In this document: positions 32,944 to 40,165 of the stretch, piece by piece
How the letters are laid out: each line of letters begins with the position of its first letter
How positions within the stretch are numbered: position 1 is the first letter of the stretch
NCBI GenBank assembly: GCA_022614965.1
Contig: JAKEHO010000084.1
Coordinates: forward strand, 1 to 40,165
Direction: 5' to 3'
Length of the DNA stretch: 40,165 nt
Source: Gammaproteobacteria bacterium
GTDB lineage: Bacteria > Pseudomonadota > Gammaproteobacteria > JAKEHO01
The notes under the pieces: model-generated
The model's database searches: none
What the model was told of the DNA's origin: nothing
The model's input: only the letters and a program-made list of their open reading frames with translations
Made by a program: the position numbers and the translations under genes

Positions 32944-35900
32944 CTAATTCCAGGGCTCTCTGATATAGATGAACTGCGCTGGGCCTTCGAAGAGGCCGAA
33001 GCTTACGCGGGCCTCGGGATTATCATCATGGCTGCCATCACTGTCCCAGTCAAAGCGCAACCAGGTCATGCCGAGGCCTGGCAGATCCGGGGTGACATCC
33101 ACATAGCCCCCGTTCGTCGGGCCTGGGGGACTGAAGGAGAGGCCCGCCTCACCCTGGCTGAACGGGTTGTTGGCAAAGCCCGCTGTGGTCGTCGCGGCAT
33201 CCACCAGGATGTCGCCATCGGTCTGTGCTGCCTGATCCTCGTTCGACAGGATCAGATTAAGTTTGGTCATTTTGGTACAGTTATCGTCCGTATGGGGCAC
33301 GAAATTCGCACCGTCGTAGTACTCGGTGCGCAGCGGCACGGGCAGCGGATACAAGCCTGAACCAAAGGCGCTCTCAACCAGCAGCCGGCCAAAGCGAAGT
33401 TCCGTGCCGGTGATATTGCTGATGGCATAGCCCTCGCCAGTATCCCCATCGCCGGTGTTGCAGGTACGGTTGCTGGTGGAGCGGCAAACCCCGTCGCTAT
33501 CGGTGAGGTCACTGGCGTTGAGTGTCAAAAGCGCCCGCGCATTGAATTTCACTTGAGGTGCCGTTGACCGCTGGTAGGTAAAGGTCTCGTTATTGATCGT
33601 CAACGTGCCCTGGCCGTCATAGTCGCTAGTGCCTGCCAATACCACCGTACCGTCTTTCGGCGCATTGAAGGTAGCCGCTGCGGCCGTCACCGTATTTGCA
33701 TACGCGCGATTTCCAAGCAAGCCTGTAAACTTCCAGAAGGGGCCGCCGTAGTTCCTGGTGGTGTTGCCACTGATGTCCTTGGCCGTGACCGTGAAGACAG
33801 GGGGTGTCAGATAGCCAAAGGGCTGGTCCATGTAGGTGAAATTGCAGGACCAGGTGCCCGTGCCGTTCCGGAGCATCGGCTTGTTGTCCGTCACATCGAC
33901 GCGCGCCGGGTAGAAGCGCCCGACATTACCGACGGTTCCCGTGATATTGACGCCACCTTGCTTTAAGTAATTCGTGTGGTTGCCCGCGAGCGAGATGATG
34001 CCGACCTCGTTCCAGCTCAACTTCGTGGTCAGCGCACCATTGGCAAAGCCGGATACATTCTGACCGCCTTGCAAAGTGCCTACGTTCTGGCCAATGGGCG
34101 CGACCAGTGTGTGGGTGATTTTCACGGTCGCTGGCTTCTTCTCTTGACCAAAGTTAGGCGTCGCGGCGTTGTTCGTGAGGTTAGCATTGCTATCAGGCAG
34201 CCCGTCTGCGTTGACGTCATCGCCTGATTGCCAGACGACCGCCGTGACCGTGGTATCAAAGACCTCGCCCGCCTTCTTGAAGAGGCTGCCGCTCGCATCC
34301 GCCGCATAGGAGGTCCCGCCGGTACCATTGGATTCGCGGTCATTGCTGAAGTCGATGTCGAAACCGAATGGGCGCACCACAAACTGGTTGCTACCGCCCT
34401 CCATGAGGTTCGGAGACGCTGAGCCATCGCCTAACGGGATGGCGTATTGGGCGTGCAGCTGGATCTGGCCGGCATCGGGATAGCTCAAGACATAGGTCGC
34501 CGAATCCTGGGTTGCATCGCCGAAGTCCATGCCGACAGGCGTGAAGGTCAGACTGGACCCGGTGCTGTTGGATGCGATCGCAACTGGCCCGCCGCCCGCA
34601 TCGATGGTGACCTTGCTCGCAGTACAGTCTTTCGGGTCCTTGCACTGCATGGCGAGACCGATGAGGTTCACGCCTTGCAAGGCAGCCTTGCATTCCCCGG
34701 TCTCGGTGTCGGTCCTAATGGCCTGGAGCTTCAGCGTCTGGGCACCGGGGGCAACATTGGACGACTTGCCCGCGATCTGGGTACCGATCGTTGTGCCGGC
34801 ATTCGCCAAGAAGTTAAAGCCTGCCTCATAGAATGTAAGCGGCGGATCTTCTCCAGCGTCCTCGGTAACGGACCCGCTGGCAACGTTGATTCCAACGGTC
34901 TCCGGATAGGTATCCTTCAGCCCCAACACCACCGCGCCGGAATCGGCAACCGAGAACTTATAGGTCGCGGCCCCATCATTAACGGTTCCATTGTTGAGCG
35001 TCCCGTTCGCCGTGATCTTTGACCAGTCGCCGTGGGCCGTGGATATTGAGAGGTTGACGGTCCCCGTGTAGCTTGTCAACGGGTTGTGCCTGCAGTCGTG
35101 AACCGTGATGGTGACGGGCTCAACCTGGCAGTTGATGCCGGTGCCATCATGGCTGATCTCGAAGTGAACCAAATTGGTGAAGGCGATAACGGCCTCATCC
35201 GCGCCCATCTCCCAGAAGCAATCCCGCGTCTGCATGTCGATATCAATCGTAAATATGCCCGAGAGGTCTAGCCCGGTACCGACGGCGTTATGCCCGAAGG
35301 ACTCAAGATGCAGGTCTTCCGAACCGCTTGCGGTTGCGACGAAGAGATCCTGAAGATTCGCCGGCGGGGACTGGTTGTTGCCCTGGTAGCTCGCAGGATT
35401 GAAGTTGGCCGTTGTCGAATACATGTTATACCCGAAGTAGTTGATGGTCCCGCTGAGATTGAAGTCCGCCGAGGTGTTCCCCACGGAAATGGTGTTCTTA
35501 ACCGTCAGGCTTCCGCTACTTTGCAGCACTCCTACCCCGGTCGTGTCCCGCATATTGTAGATCGTGCAGTTTTCCACGATTCCAGTCGCGGTAATATCGT
35601 TATTACGGATCCCCGCTCTGTCGCCATCGTAGATGATGCAATTGCGCGCCGTGTAGCCGGAGTTACTTTGAGCCAGGATCCCAGATACGGTTTGAGTGTT
35701 ATCATAGAAATCGCGGATCAGTAGCCGATCGAGCAGGACATTGGTGGCGTTTTGCACGACAATCGACGAAGCATCTGCTCCACCCCGATTCCGCTTAAAC
35801 TCAAACCCTTCGACCACCGTATAGTTATCCTGAACTCGGATGCCCTGATCGGTATTCCCTCCATCAAGGACCACGCCTGTTCCGGCGATGCCGGTGTGCC

Positions 35901-38900
35901 CGTGCCCGGACGCGACGGTCAGGCGCATGGTGTGCGACGCATCGGTAGTGCTCCCATCAATAACGGCTCCGGCGGTGAAGGCGCCGTCGTTATAGGCGAC
36001 GCCGACCTCGCTGCGGCTCTCCGCCACCAATCCACCATCACGGTCATCCTCCCAGGTCTGGAAGGTGTTATAGGCGCGCTTGATGGTGTAGGTCTCGCCC
36101 GTATGCGCGCTCGCGGCGGTTCCCTGTACCCTCACCTGGGAAGCCGAGTCCCGCGAGAGGATGTAGAAGGTCTCGGCGCTCGTTGCCGCCGTCCAGCTGA
36201 AGATGGCCGCCACCGCAGCGAGTTGCTCTGTGGCACCTGCCCAGGTGAGTTGCCGGGTTTGGGCAGCTGGGGTGGCCACATTTTCATAGTAGCTTGCAAG
36301 GGAAAGGCTCGGGGTCGTGGTCGAGTCCGTGACGGCGTTGAGCAGGGTCATGCCAGACGGTGCCGACGTCACAGTCCTACTGCCGTCATTTGAAAATGCG
36401 GCAAATAAGAGGCTCGACGTCGTGCTGGTCACGCTAGTCGTCGCGCTGACGGTATCTGCGATGGCTTCGTAATTGTAGGAGCTATCCTGCAGCGTCCAGC
36501 CGTTCACATTGACGCCGGAGGTGCTATAGAAGCTCGCGATCTGGACGATCATGGGCGCCAGGGTAGAACCGCCCATGGTGAACGTATAGGTGCTGGGCTC
36601 GCTGGCCCCGGCGACCTTGTACCAGGTGTGGGTCCGCATATCTTCGGCACCGTAGGGCGGGGCGCCAGCGGGCTGAAGCCGGATCCAACCGGCCGGCGCA
36701 CTAATGCCATTGGTGTTGCCTCCATCGTGAACCGCAGTCGCGATCATAAGGTCCCCTTGCACCGTGCCGGTGGGCTTTGTTCCAGCCACGCTTAAGGTCG
36801 TCGAAGTTGGCGAGGTGTTGGTCTTATTTCTCAATGTGATGTTTGGAGGGATATCGCCGATGACGAGCTTATCGCCAAGGCCAATGTTGGTCGGCAGCGT
36901 TGCGCCAGCGAAGGTGACTGTACTTCCGCCCGCGTTAATCGTCGCCGTGCCGATTTGATAAAGGATGCCCGAATTGATGCCGATCGAGCGGAAATTCGCT
37001 GCGAGTTTCACGGTGACGGTCTTGTCATCGAGTGCCGCGACGGCATTGTCATTTCCAACCTCGAGCTCCAGGTTGTCCGCGTTCGATGCAGCGGTGAAAT
37101 TATTGAAGCTCAAGCCCGCAACAGTAATCGAATCACCCGCGGCAAAGTTTGTCGTCACATCGAGCACCAGGGTTTTGTTCCCGTCCTCGTAACTCACGGT
37201 GCCGGAGACCTTAGCTGCGGCGCCGCCGCCGATGGTTGCGGTCGTATCCGCGCTGTCCCAGGTCATATTGAAGGTCGAAGGGATCCGGATGCGGAGATCA
37301 TTGCTTGCTGTAATGCTCGACTGGTAGCAGGAGTTCGCGCTTGACTGATCCGTGATAGTGATAGTGCTGATCGCGGTCGCTGGATCACCCACGGCGAAAG
37401 TCTGACTCAATGCCGAGGAGAGGGTGACACCACGCTCCACCTCCGTCCCAAAGGTCACGAAGCTTCCAGGCGCACTCACGTTGTTGCGTTGAGTGGCAAA
37501 GTAACCGGCGCTTCGGGCCACCGTGGATACGCGAAGCTCATCCAAAACGCCGTTGAAATGATTGCGCGTGCCCGTCGTGTCGGTCTGCCACTGGGCCCCC
37601 GCGAGCAAGGTCACAGGGTAGCTGCTGGTGCCGGCGGCAACCGAGCTATCCACGAGCGTGACCACGCCGCCATCGTAGTAGAGACGCCCAGTCGTGCCCT
37701 CTCGCACCAAGGCGATGTGATGCCAGTTGCCATCATCGACGTTGGTGGCAAGAAAGCCCGTTTGGCTGATGATGTCGCCTGAATCCGGACGCAATTCGAT
37801 GTTATAGGATTGCGCTTCGTTATTGGCGCCGTCCAAATCTGTGATGGCGTCGTCGCGAATGCCTAAGCGGATCTCGGAGTTATCCCCGCCGCCGCGATCC
37901 TCAACGCCCCAGACATCGCCTGTACTGGCCTGAGCCAGCGCCTTGAACCAGCCCTCGACGGTGAGGTTGCCAGTGAAGGTCGGGGCCCAGTTGCTGTTGA
38001 TGTAATCGCTCTCGCTTCGGACAAACTGACGCGCGTTGCCTGCGACCCCTGTCGCCGCTGCCGTGCCAACGTCCGTGCCGTGCCGGGCCTTGGTGGTGGA
38101 ATCGAGGAAGTTACCGTTCAGGTGATAGATGATCTCGTAGGAGCCATCCCAAGTGCCGGACACGCTCTGCTGATCGGCGGCGGCCGCGTTTCCATAGTAC
38201 ATAAAGAGCGAGGTGTTGCTACTTGCAGAGAGCGAAGGCACCTTGACCCAGGCGAGGAGCGTGCCTGTCGCCGGGTTGTAACTTTCAATCTCATGATCGA
38301 GCTTGGTCGTGCCGTCGCTCGTGGTGAAGAGGATATCACCGCCATTGGCCTTGCCGACGTGTCCGCTGTTGGCGGTATCTTTCAACAGAACGTTCGTGAC
38401 GCTGACAAGCACCGCAAAGTTCGAGAGACTCGCGGTGACCTGGCTGCCTTGGATCGTGAGCGGCTGACGGTATTTCCAAGTGGGGTCATACCAGGTGCAG
38501 GTAACGGGCGCCGCGTTAATCTGAATCGTCTTGGCGTCGCTCGCATCCGCACTGCCGTTGTTGTCGACATCGAGCGTCAGGTTGTTGGCTGCAGACGCCG
38601 CCGTGAAGCTTATAAAGCTCAAGCCCGATACCATGATCTGACCACCCGCCGCGAAGTTGCTCGTGACATTGATCACCAGCGTCCGGCTGTCAGCGTAGCT
38701 GACCGTGCCGGACACCTTGGCTGCCGAGTTACCGCCGATCAGCGCACTCGTGTCCGAGGTATCCCAGATCATGTTGAAGGTCGAAGGGATCCGGATGCGG
38801 AGATCGTTCGCTGCGGTGATCGTCGCGGTCAGACTCGCGTCGGTGACCGTGATGGTACTGATCGCGGTGACCGGATCGCCGACTGTAAAGGTCTGGTTCG

Positions 38901-40165
38901 CCGCCGAGGAGAGGCTCGCCGGTACGGGTACCACCTCCTCGCTGCATAGCGAATAAAAGTTCGCTGGATTGTTCTGGTTTTTAAATTCGGTTGCAACCCA
39001 AGCAGCCGATCGGGCGATGTTGGAGACGCGAACTTCATCGACCAGGCCGCTGAGGTAGTTGCTTAGCGTTGTTCGTTCGTTGGCACCGATGTTCCCCGTA
39101 TTCAGCGTGACCGTTCCCAGGCTAACCGTACTGGTTCCTTTGGAGACACCGTCAATAAAGAGCTCACGATCATTCTTTGCTCGTTGCACCCCAACGACAT
39201 GGTGCCAGGAACCGTTGTTGTATGAGCCGCCGCTAAATGTAACAGTTCCGTCGGCGCTGGCATCATCTCGCACACTAAATCGCACATCACCGGCTGCAGG
39301 TTCATTAACCTGCACATTCGTGACAGGGGTGGTGGTTGTGCTATTGCCCTCCGCCCAGATCTTTGCGATCGCGGTTGCGGAGGTCCTGAACCATGCGGAG
39401 GCCGTAAAGGCGGTGCTATTCCCGACGATCATTCCCACACTCACCCGATCGTCCGTGCCATCAAGATCCAACGACCCACCAATCTTGCCCGCCACCTGAT
39501 CGGAGGCAGTCATCGTCCCCTGAGAGGTCCCATGCTGAGGTGGGCTCGTGCTGTCTTTCATCTGTGGGGCGCTCCCGGAGGGGTCTTCCTTCAGGTGCCA
39601 GACGGCCTGGTAGTTAGCATCCCAGACATTGGCCGGGTCTTGCTGACTCGCGACCGTCGCGTTGCCGTAGTACAGGTACAGCACGGTGTCCACCGTCGAT
39701 GACAGGCTCGGGACCTTCACCCAGACGACGAGCTCTCCGGTAGCTTCGTTGTACTTCTCGATCTCATGGCTCAATTTCGTCGTGCCATCGGAAGCCGTAA
39801 ACAGGATGTCGTCAAAGTCCACTTGCGCATCGGCTGCCAAGTCCGCATCCGAACCCAGATTGATGAGCACCGGGAAGCTGCTGAGGGTGGCCGTGACCTT
39901 GTTTTTGTCAATGGAGATGCCCTTGCGATAGGCCCAGGCGCTGTCGTACCAAGCCTGCCCGGGCGCGGCACAAACCCCGCCTGCCGCATTGATCTGAATC
40001 GTCTTATCATCGGTTGCCGCGGTCGCGCCACCGGCGCCTGCCACCACGAGCTCCAGATTGTCCGCGGCGGATGCCGCACTGAAGCTCGTGAACTTCAATC
40101 CCGAGACCGTGACCTGGTTGTTTGGGGCAAAGCTGGTGGTCACATTCAAGACCACGGTCTTGTTG
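32944..40165 (-). CDS. mshQ: Giant MshQ-type surface protein, N-terminus beyond window
   Basis: At least 2,406 codons, open at the right edge; the GTG at 40155 is an internal valine codon, not a start. Residues are counted from 40155. Three copies of a beta domain with AVGDPxTAIST...RIPSTFNM...LxVTxNF occur: one cut at the edge, about 413-545, and 915-1055. DUF2341-like domains (WYDxxWxYR) lie at about 66-200 and 553-690, each followed by a LamG/concanavalin-like domain (about 200-405, 690-910). Next come a Thr/Ser-rich domain (1110-1320), a probable right-handed beta-helix (1320-1650; repeated IVVQNATNVLLDRLLIRD-like turns) and the MshQ C-terminal DUF6701-type region (1650-2403). It is probably exported and associated with the pilus or cell surface as an adhesin; that role is inferred. 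Confidence 0.85.
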   Translation of the reverse strand, partial: NKTVVLNVTTSFAPNNQVTVSGLKFTSFSAASAADNLELVVAGAGGATAATDDKTIQINAAGGVCAAPGQAWYDSAWAYRKGISIDKNKVTATLSSFPVLINLGSDADLAADAQVDFDDILFTASDGTTKLSHEIEKYNEATGELVVWVKVPSLSSTVDTVLYLYYGNATVASQQDPANVWDANYQAVWHLKEDPSGSAPQMKDSTSPPQHGTSQGTMTASDQVAGKIGGSLDLDGTDDRVSVGMIVGNSTAFTASAWFRTSATAIAKIWAEGNSTTTTPVTNVQVNEPAAGDVRFSVRDDASADGTVTFSGGSYNNGSWHHVVGVQRAKNDRELFIDGVSKGTSTVSLGTVTLNTGNIGANERTTLSNYLSGLVDEVRVSNIARSAAWVATEFKNQNNPANFYSLCSEEVVPVPASLSSAANQTFTVGDPVTAISTITVTDASLTATITAANDLRIRIPSTFNMIWDTSDTSALIGGNSAAKVSGTVSYADSRTLVINVTSNFAAGGQIMVSGLSFISFTAASAANNLTLDVDNNGSADASDAKTIQINAAPVTCTWYDPTWKYRQPLTIQGSQVTASLSNFAVLVSVTNVLLKDTANSGHVGKANGGDILFTTSDGTTKLDHEIESYNPATGTLLAWVKVPSLSASSNTSLFMYYGNAAAADQQSVSGTWDGSYEIIYHLNGNFLDSTTKARHGTDVGTAAATGVAGNARQFVRSESDYINSNWAPTFTGNLTVEGWFKALAQASTGDVWGVEDRGGGDNSEIRLGIRDDAITDLDGANNEAQSYNIELRPDSGDIISQTGFLATNVDDGNWHHIALVREGTTGRLYYDGGVVTLVDSSVAAGTSSYPVTLLAGAQWQTDTTGTRNHFNGVLDELRVSTVARSAGYFATQRNNVSAPGSFVTFGTEVERGVTLSSALSQTFAVGDPATAISTITITDQSSANSCYQSSITASNDLRIRIPSTFNMTWDSADTTATIGGGAAAKVSGTVSYEDGNKTLVLDVTTNFAAGDSITVAGLSFNNFTAASNADNLELEVGNDNAVAALDDKTVTVKLAANFRSIGINSGILYQIGTATINAGGSTVTFAGATLPTNIGLGDKLVIGDIPPNITLRNKTNTSPTSTTLSVAGTKPTGTVQGDLMIATAVHDGGNTNGISAPAGWIRLQPAGAPPYGAEDMRTHTWYKVAGASEPSTYTFTMGGSTLAPMIVQIASFYSTSGVNVNGWTLQDSSYNYEAIADTVSATTSVTSTTSSLLFAAFSNDGSRTVTSAPSGMTLLNAVTDSTTTPSLSLASYYENVATPAAQTRQLTWAGATEQLAAVAAIFSWTAATSAETFYILSRDSASQVRVQGTAASAHTGETYTIKRAYNTFQTWEDDRDGGLVAESRSEVGVAYNDGAFTAGAVIDGSTTDASHTMRLTVASGHGHTGIAGTGVVLDGGNTDQGIRVQDNYTVVEGFEFKRNRGGADASSIVVQNATNVLLDRLLIRDFYDNTQTVSGILAQSNSGYTARNCIIYDGDRAGIRNNDITATGIVENCTIYNMRDTTGVGVLQSSGSLTVKNTISVGNTSADFNLSGTINYFGYNMYSTTANFNPASYQGNNQSPPANLQDLFVATASGSEDLHLESFGHNAVGTGLDLSGIFTIDIDMQTRDCFWEMGADEAVIAFTNLVHFEISHDGTGINCQVEPVTITVHDCRHNPLTSYTGTVNLSISTAHGDWSKITANGTLNNGTVNDGAATYKFSVADSGAVVLGLKDTYPETVGINVASGSVTEDAGEDPPLTFYEAGFNFLANAGTTIGTQIAGKSSNVAPGAQTLKLQAIRTDTETGECKAALQGVNLIGLAMQCKDPKDCTASKVTIDAGGGPVAIASNSTGSSLTFTPVGMDFGDATQDSATYVLSYPDAGQIQLHAQYAIPLGDGSASPNLMEGGSNQFVVRPFGFDIDFSNDRESNGTGGTSYAADASGSLFKKAGEVFDTTVTAVVWQSGDDVNADGLPDSNANLTNNAATPNFGQEKKPATVKITHTLVAPIGQNVGTLQGGQNVSGFANGALTTKLSWNEVGIISLAGNHTNYLKQGGVNITGTVGNVGRFYPARVDVTDNKPMLRNGTGTWSCNFTYMDQPFGYLTPPVFTVTAKDISGNTTRNYGGPFWKFTGLLGNRAYANTVTAAAATFNAPKDGTVVLAGTSDYDGQGTLTINNETFTYQRSTAPQVKFNARALLTLNASDLTDSDGVCRSTSNRTCNTGDGDTGEGYAISNITGTELRFGRLLVESAFGSGLYPLPVPLRTEYYDGANFVPHTDDNCTKMTKLNLILSNEDQAAQTDGDILVDAATTTAGFANNPFSQGEAGLSFSPPGPTNGGYVDVTPDLPGLGMTWLRFDWDSDGSHDDNPEARVSFGLFEGPAQFIYIREPWN
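37268..38805 (-). repeat. mshQ: Direct repeat unit of about 1,506 bp within mshQ
   Basis: An identical 32-base word occurs at 37268-37299 and 38774-38805, encoding the same KVEGIRMR-side strand in the opposite frame and the RIPSTFN segment of MshQ. The offset is 1,506 bases (502 codons). The protein unit is one RIPSTF beta domain plus one DUF2341 plus one LamG-like domain. A third, partial copy reaches the right edge. Similarity between units is strong in the beta domain and weaker elsewhere. Confidence 0.75.

Noticed and set aside
33976..36393. Several long plus-strand open frames inside mshQ (for example 34447-35022 and 35752-36393)
   Set aside because: They are antisense shadows of a GC-rich, repetitive coding region. 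They have no recognisable domain, no ribosome site, and their repeats mirror the MshQ repeats.
38080..38949. A 289-codon plus-strand open frame within mshQ
   Set aside because: Arg/Gly/Val-rich composition typical of the reverse strand of a Thr/Ser/Ala-rich protein; it is fully explained by mshQ.
40153..40155. GTG near the right edge as the start of mshQ
   Set aside because: The reading frame continues to the edge, and the codon corresponds to a valine inside the conserved NKTVVLNVT repeat, which has equivalents in the other two repeat copies.
32944..40165. mshQ repeats considered as a CRISPR-like or tandem satellite array
   Set aside because: The units are about 1.5 kb, in frame and encode protein domains; there are no short regular repeats with unique spacers.

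Overview
The window looks like chromosome of a moderately GC-rich gammaproteobacterium. The evidence is the Tyr-Gly-Thr tRNA cluster, the dprA-smg-topA-purE-tsaC block, the def-fmt-rsmB-DUF4390-ntrY-ntrX block, and a complete mannose-sensitive haemagglutinin (MSHA) type IV pilus locus. I cannot name a genus from sequence alone.

Layout. (1) 1-6861, minus strand: LysM protein, dprA, smg, topA, purE, tsaC, then tRNA-Tyr, tRNA-Gly and tRNA-Thr running off the left edge. The tRNA cluster has a near-ideal promoter whose -35 box overlaps the tsaC stop codon. (2) 7006-13976, plus strand: def, fmt, rsmB, a DUF4390 protein, and the ntrY/ntrX two-component pair, tightly packed with several start/stop overlaps. 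NtrX lacks the GAFTGA loop and carries Lys in place of the Walker B Asp. (3) 14112-14554: decayed 3' end of trkH with at least four frame changes and a nonsense codon. The trkA gene usually found here is absent. A small TPR gene follows. (4) 15026-15973, minus: a class 1B-type dihydroorotate dehydrogenase. (5) 16309-32640, minus: the MSHA locus, transcribed mshI-mshI2-mshJ-mshK-mshL-mshM-mshN-mshE-mshG-(duplicated membrane protein)-mshA-(O-antigen-ligase/oligosaccharyltransferase-like gene)-mshC-mshD-mshO-mshP. (6) 32944-40165, minus: the 3' 7.2 kb of a giant mshQ-type surface protein gene, upstream of mshI and open at the right edge.

How it works together. MshI/I2/J are PilM/N/O-like alignment proteins. 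MshL is the secretin with MshK as partner. MshE is the extension ATPase with a c-di-GMP-type MshEN domain, MshG the platform, MshM and MshN accessory factors, MshA the major pilin, and MshC/D/O/P minor pilins. MshQ, with repeated DUF2341/LamG-like units, a probable beta-helix and the MshQ C-terminal region, is a candidate very large adhesin.

The most distinctive signals lie around mshA. It appears to be its own transcription unit: three CRP-like TGTGA-N6-TCACA palindromes upstream (one with one mismatch), a plausible promoter placed so that the nearest site is at about -71.5, a leader of about 86 nt with three hairpins, and a strong intrinsic terminator right after the gene. An O-antigen-ligase-like enzyme gene follows directly, suggesting dedicated pilin O-glycosylation. 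All functions are inferred by reading family motifs; no database search was run.
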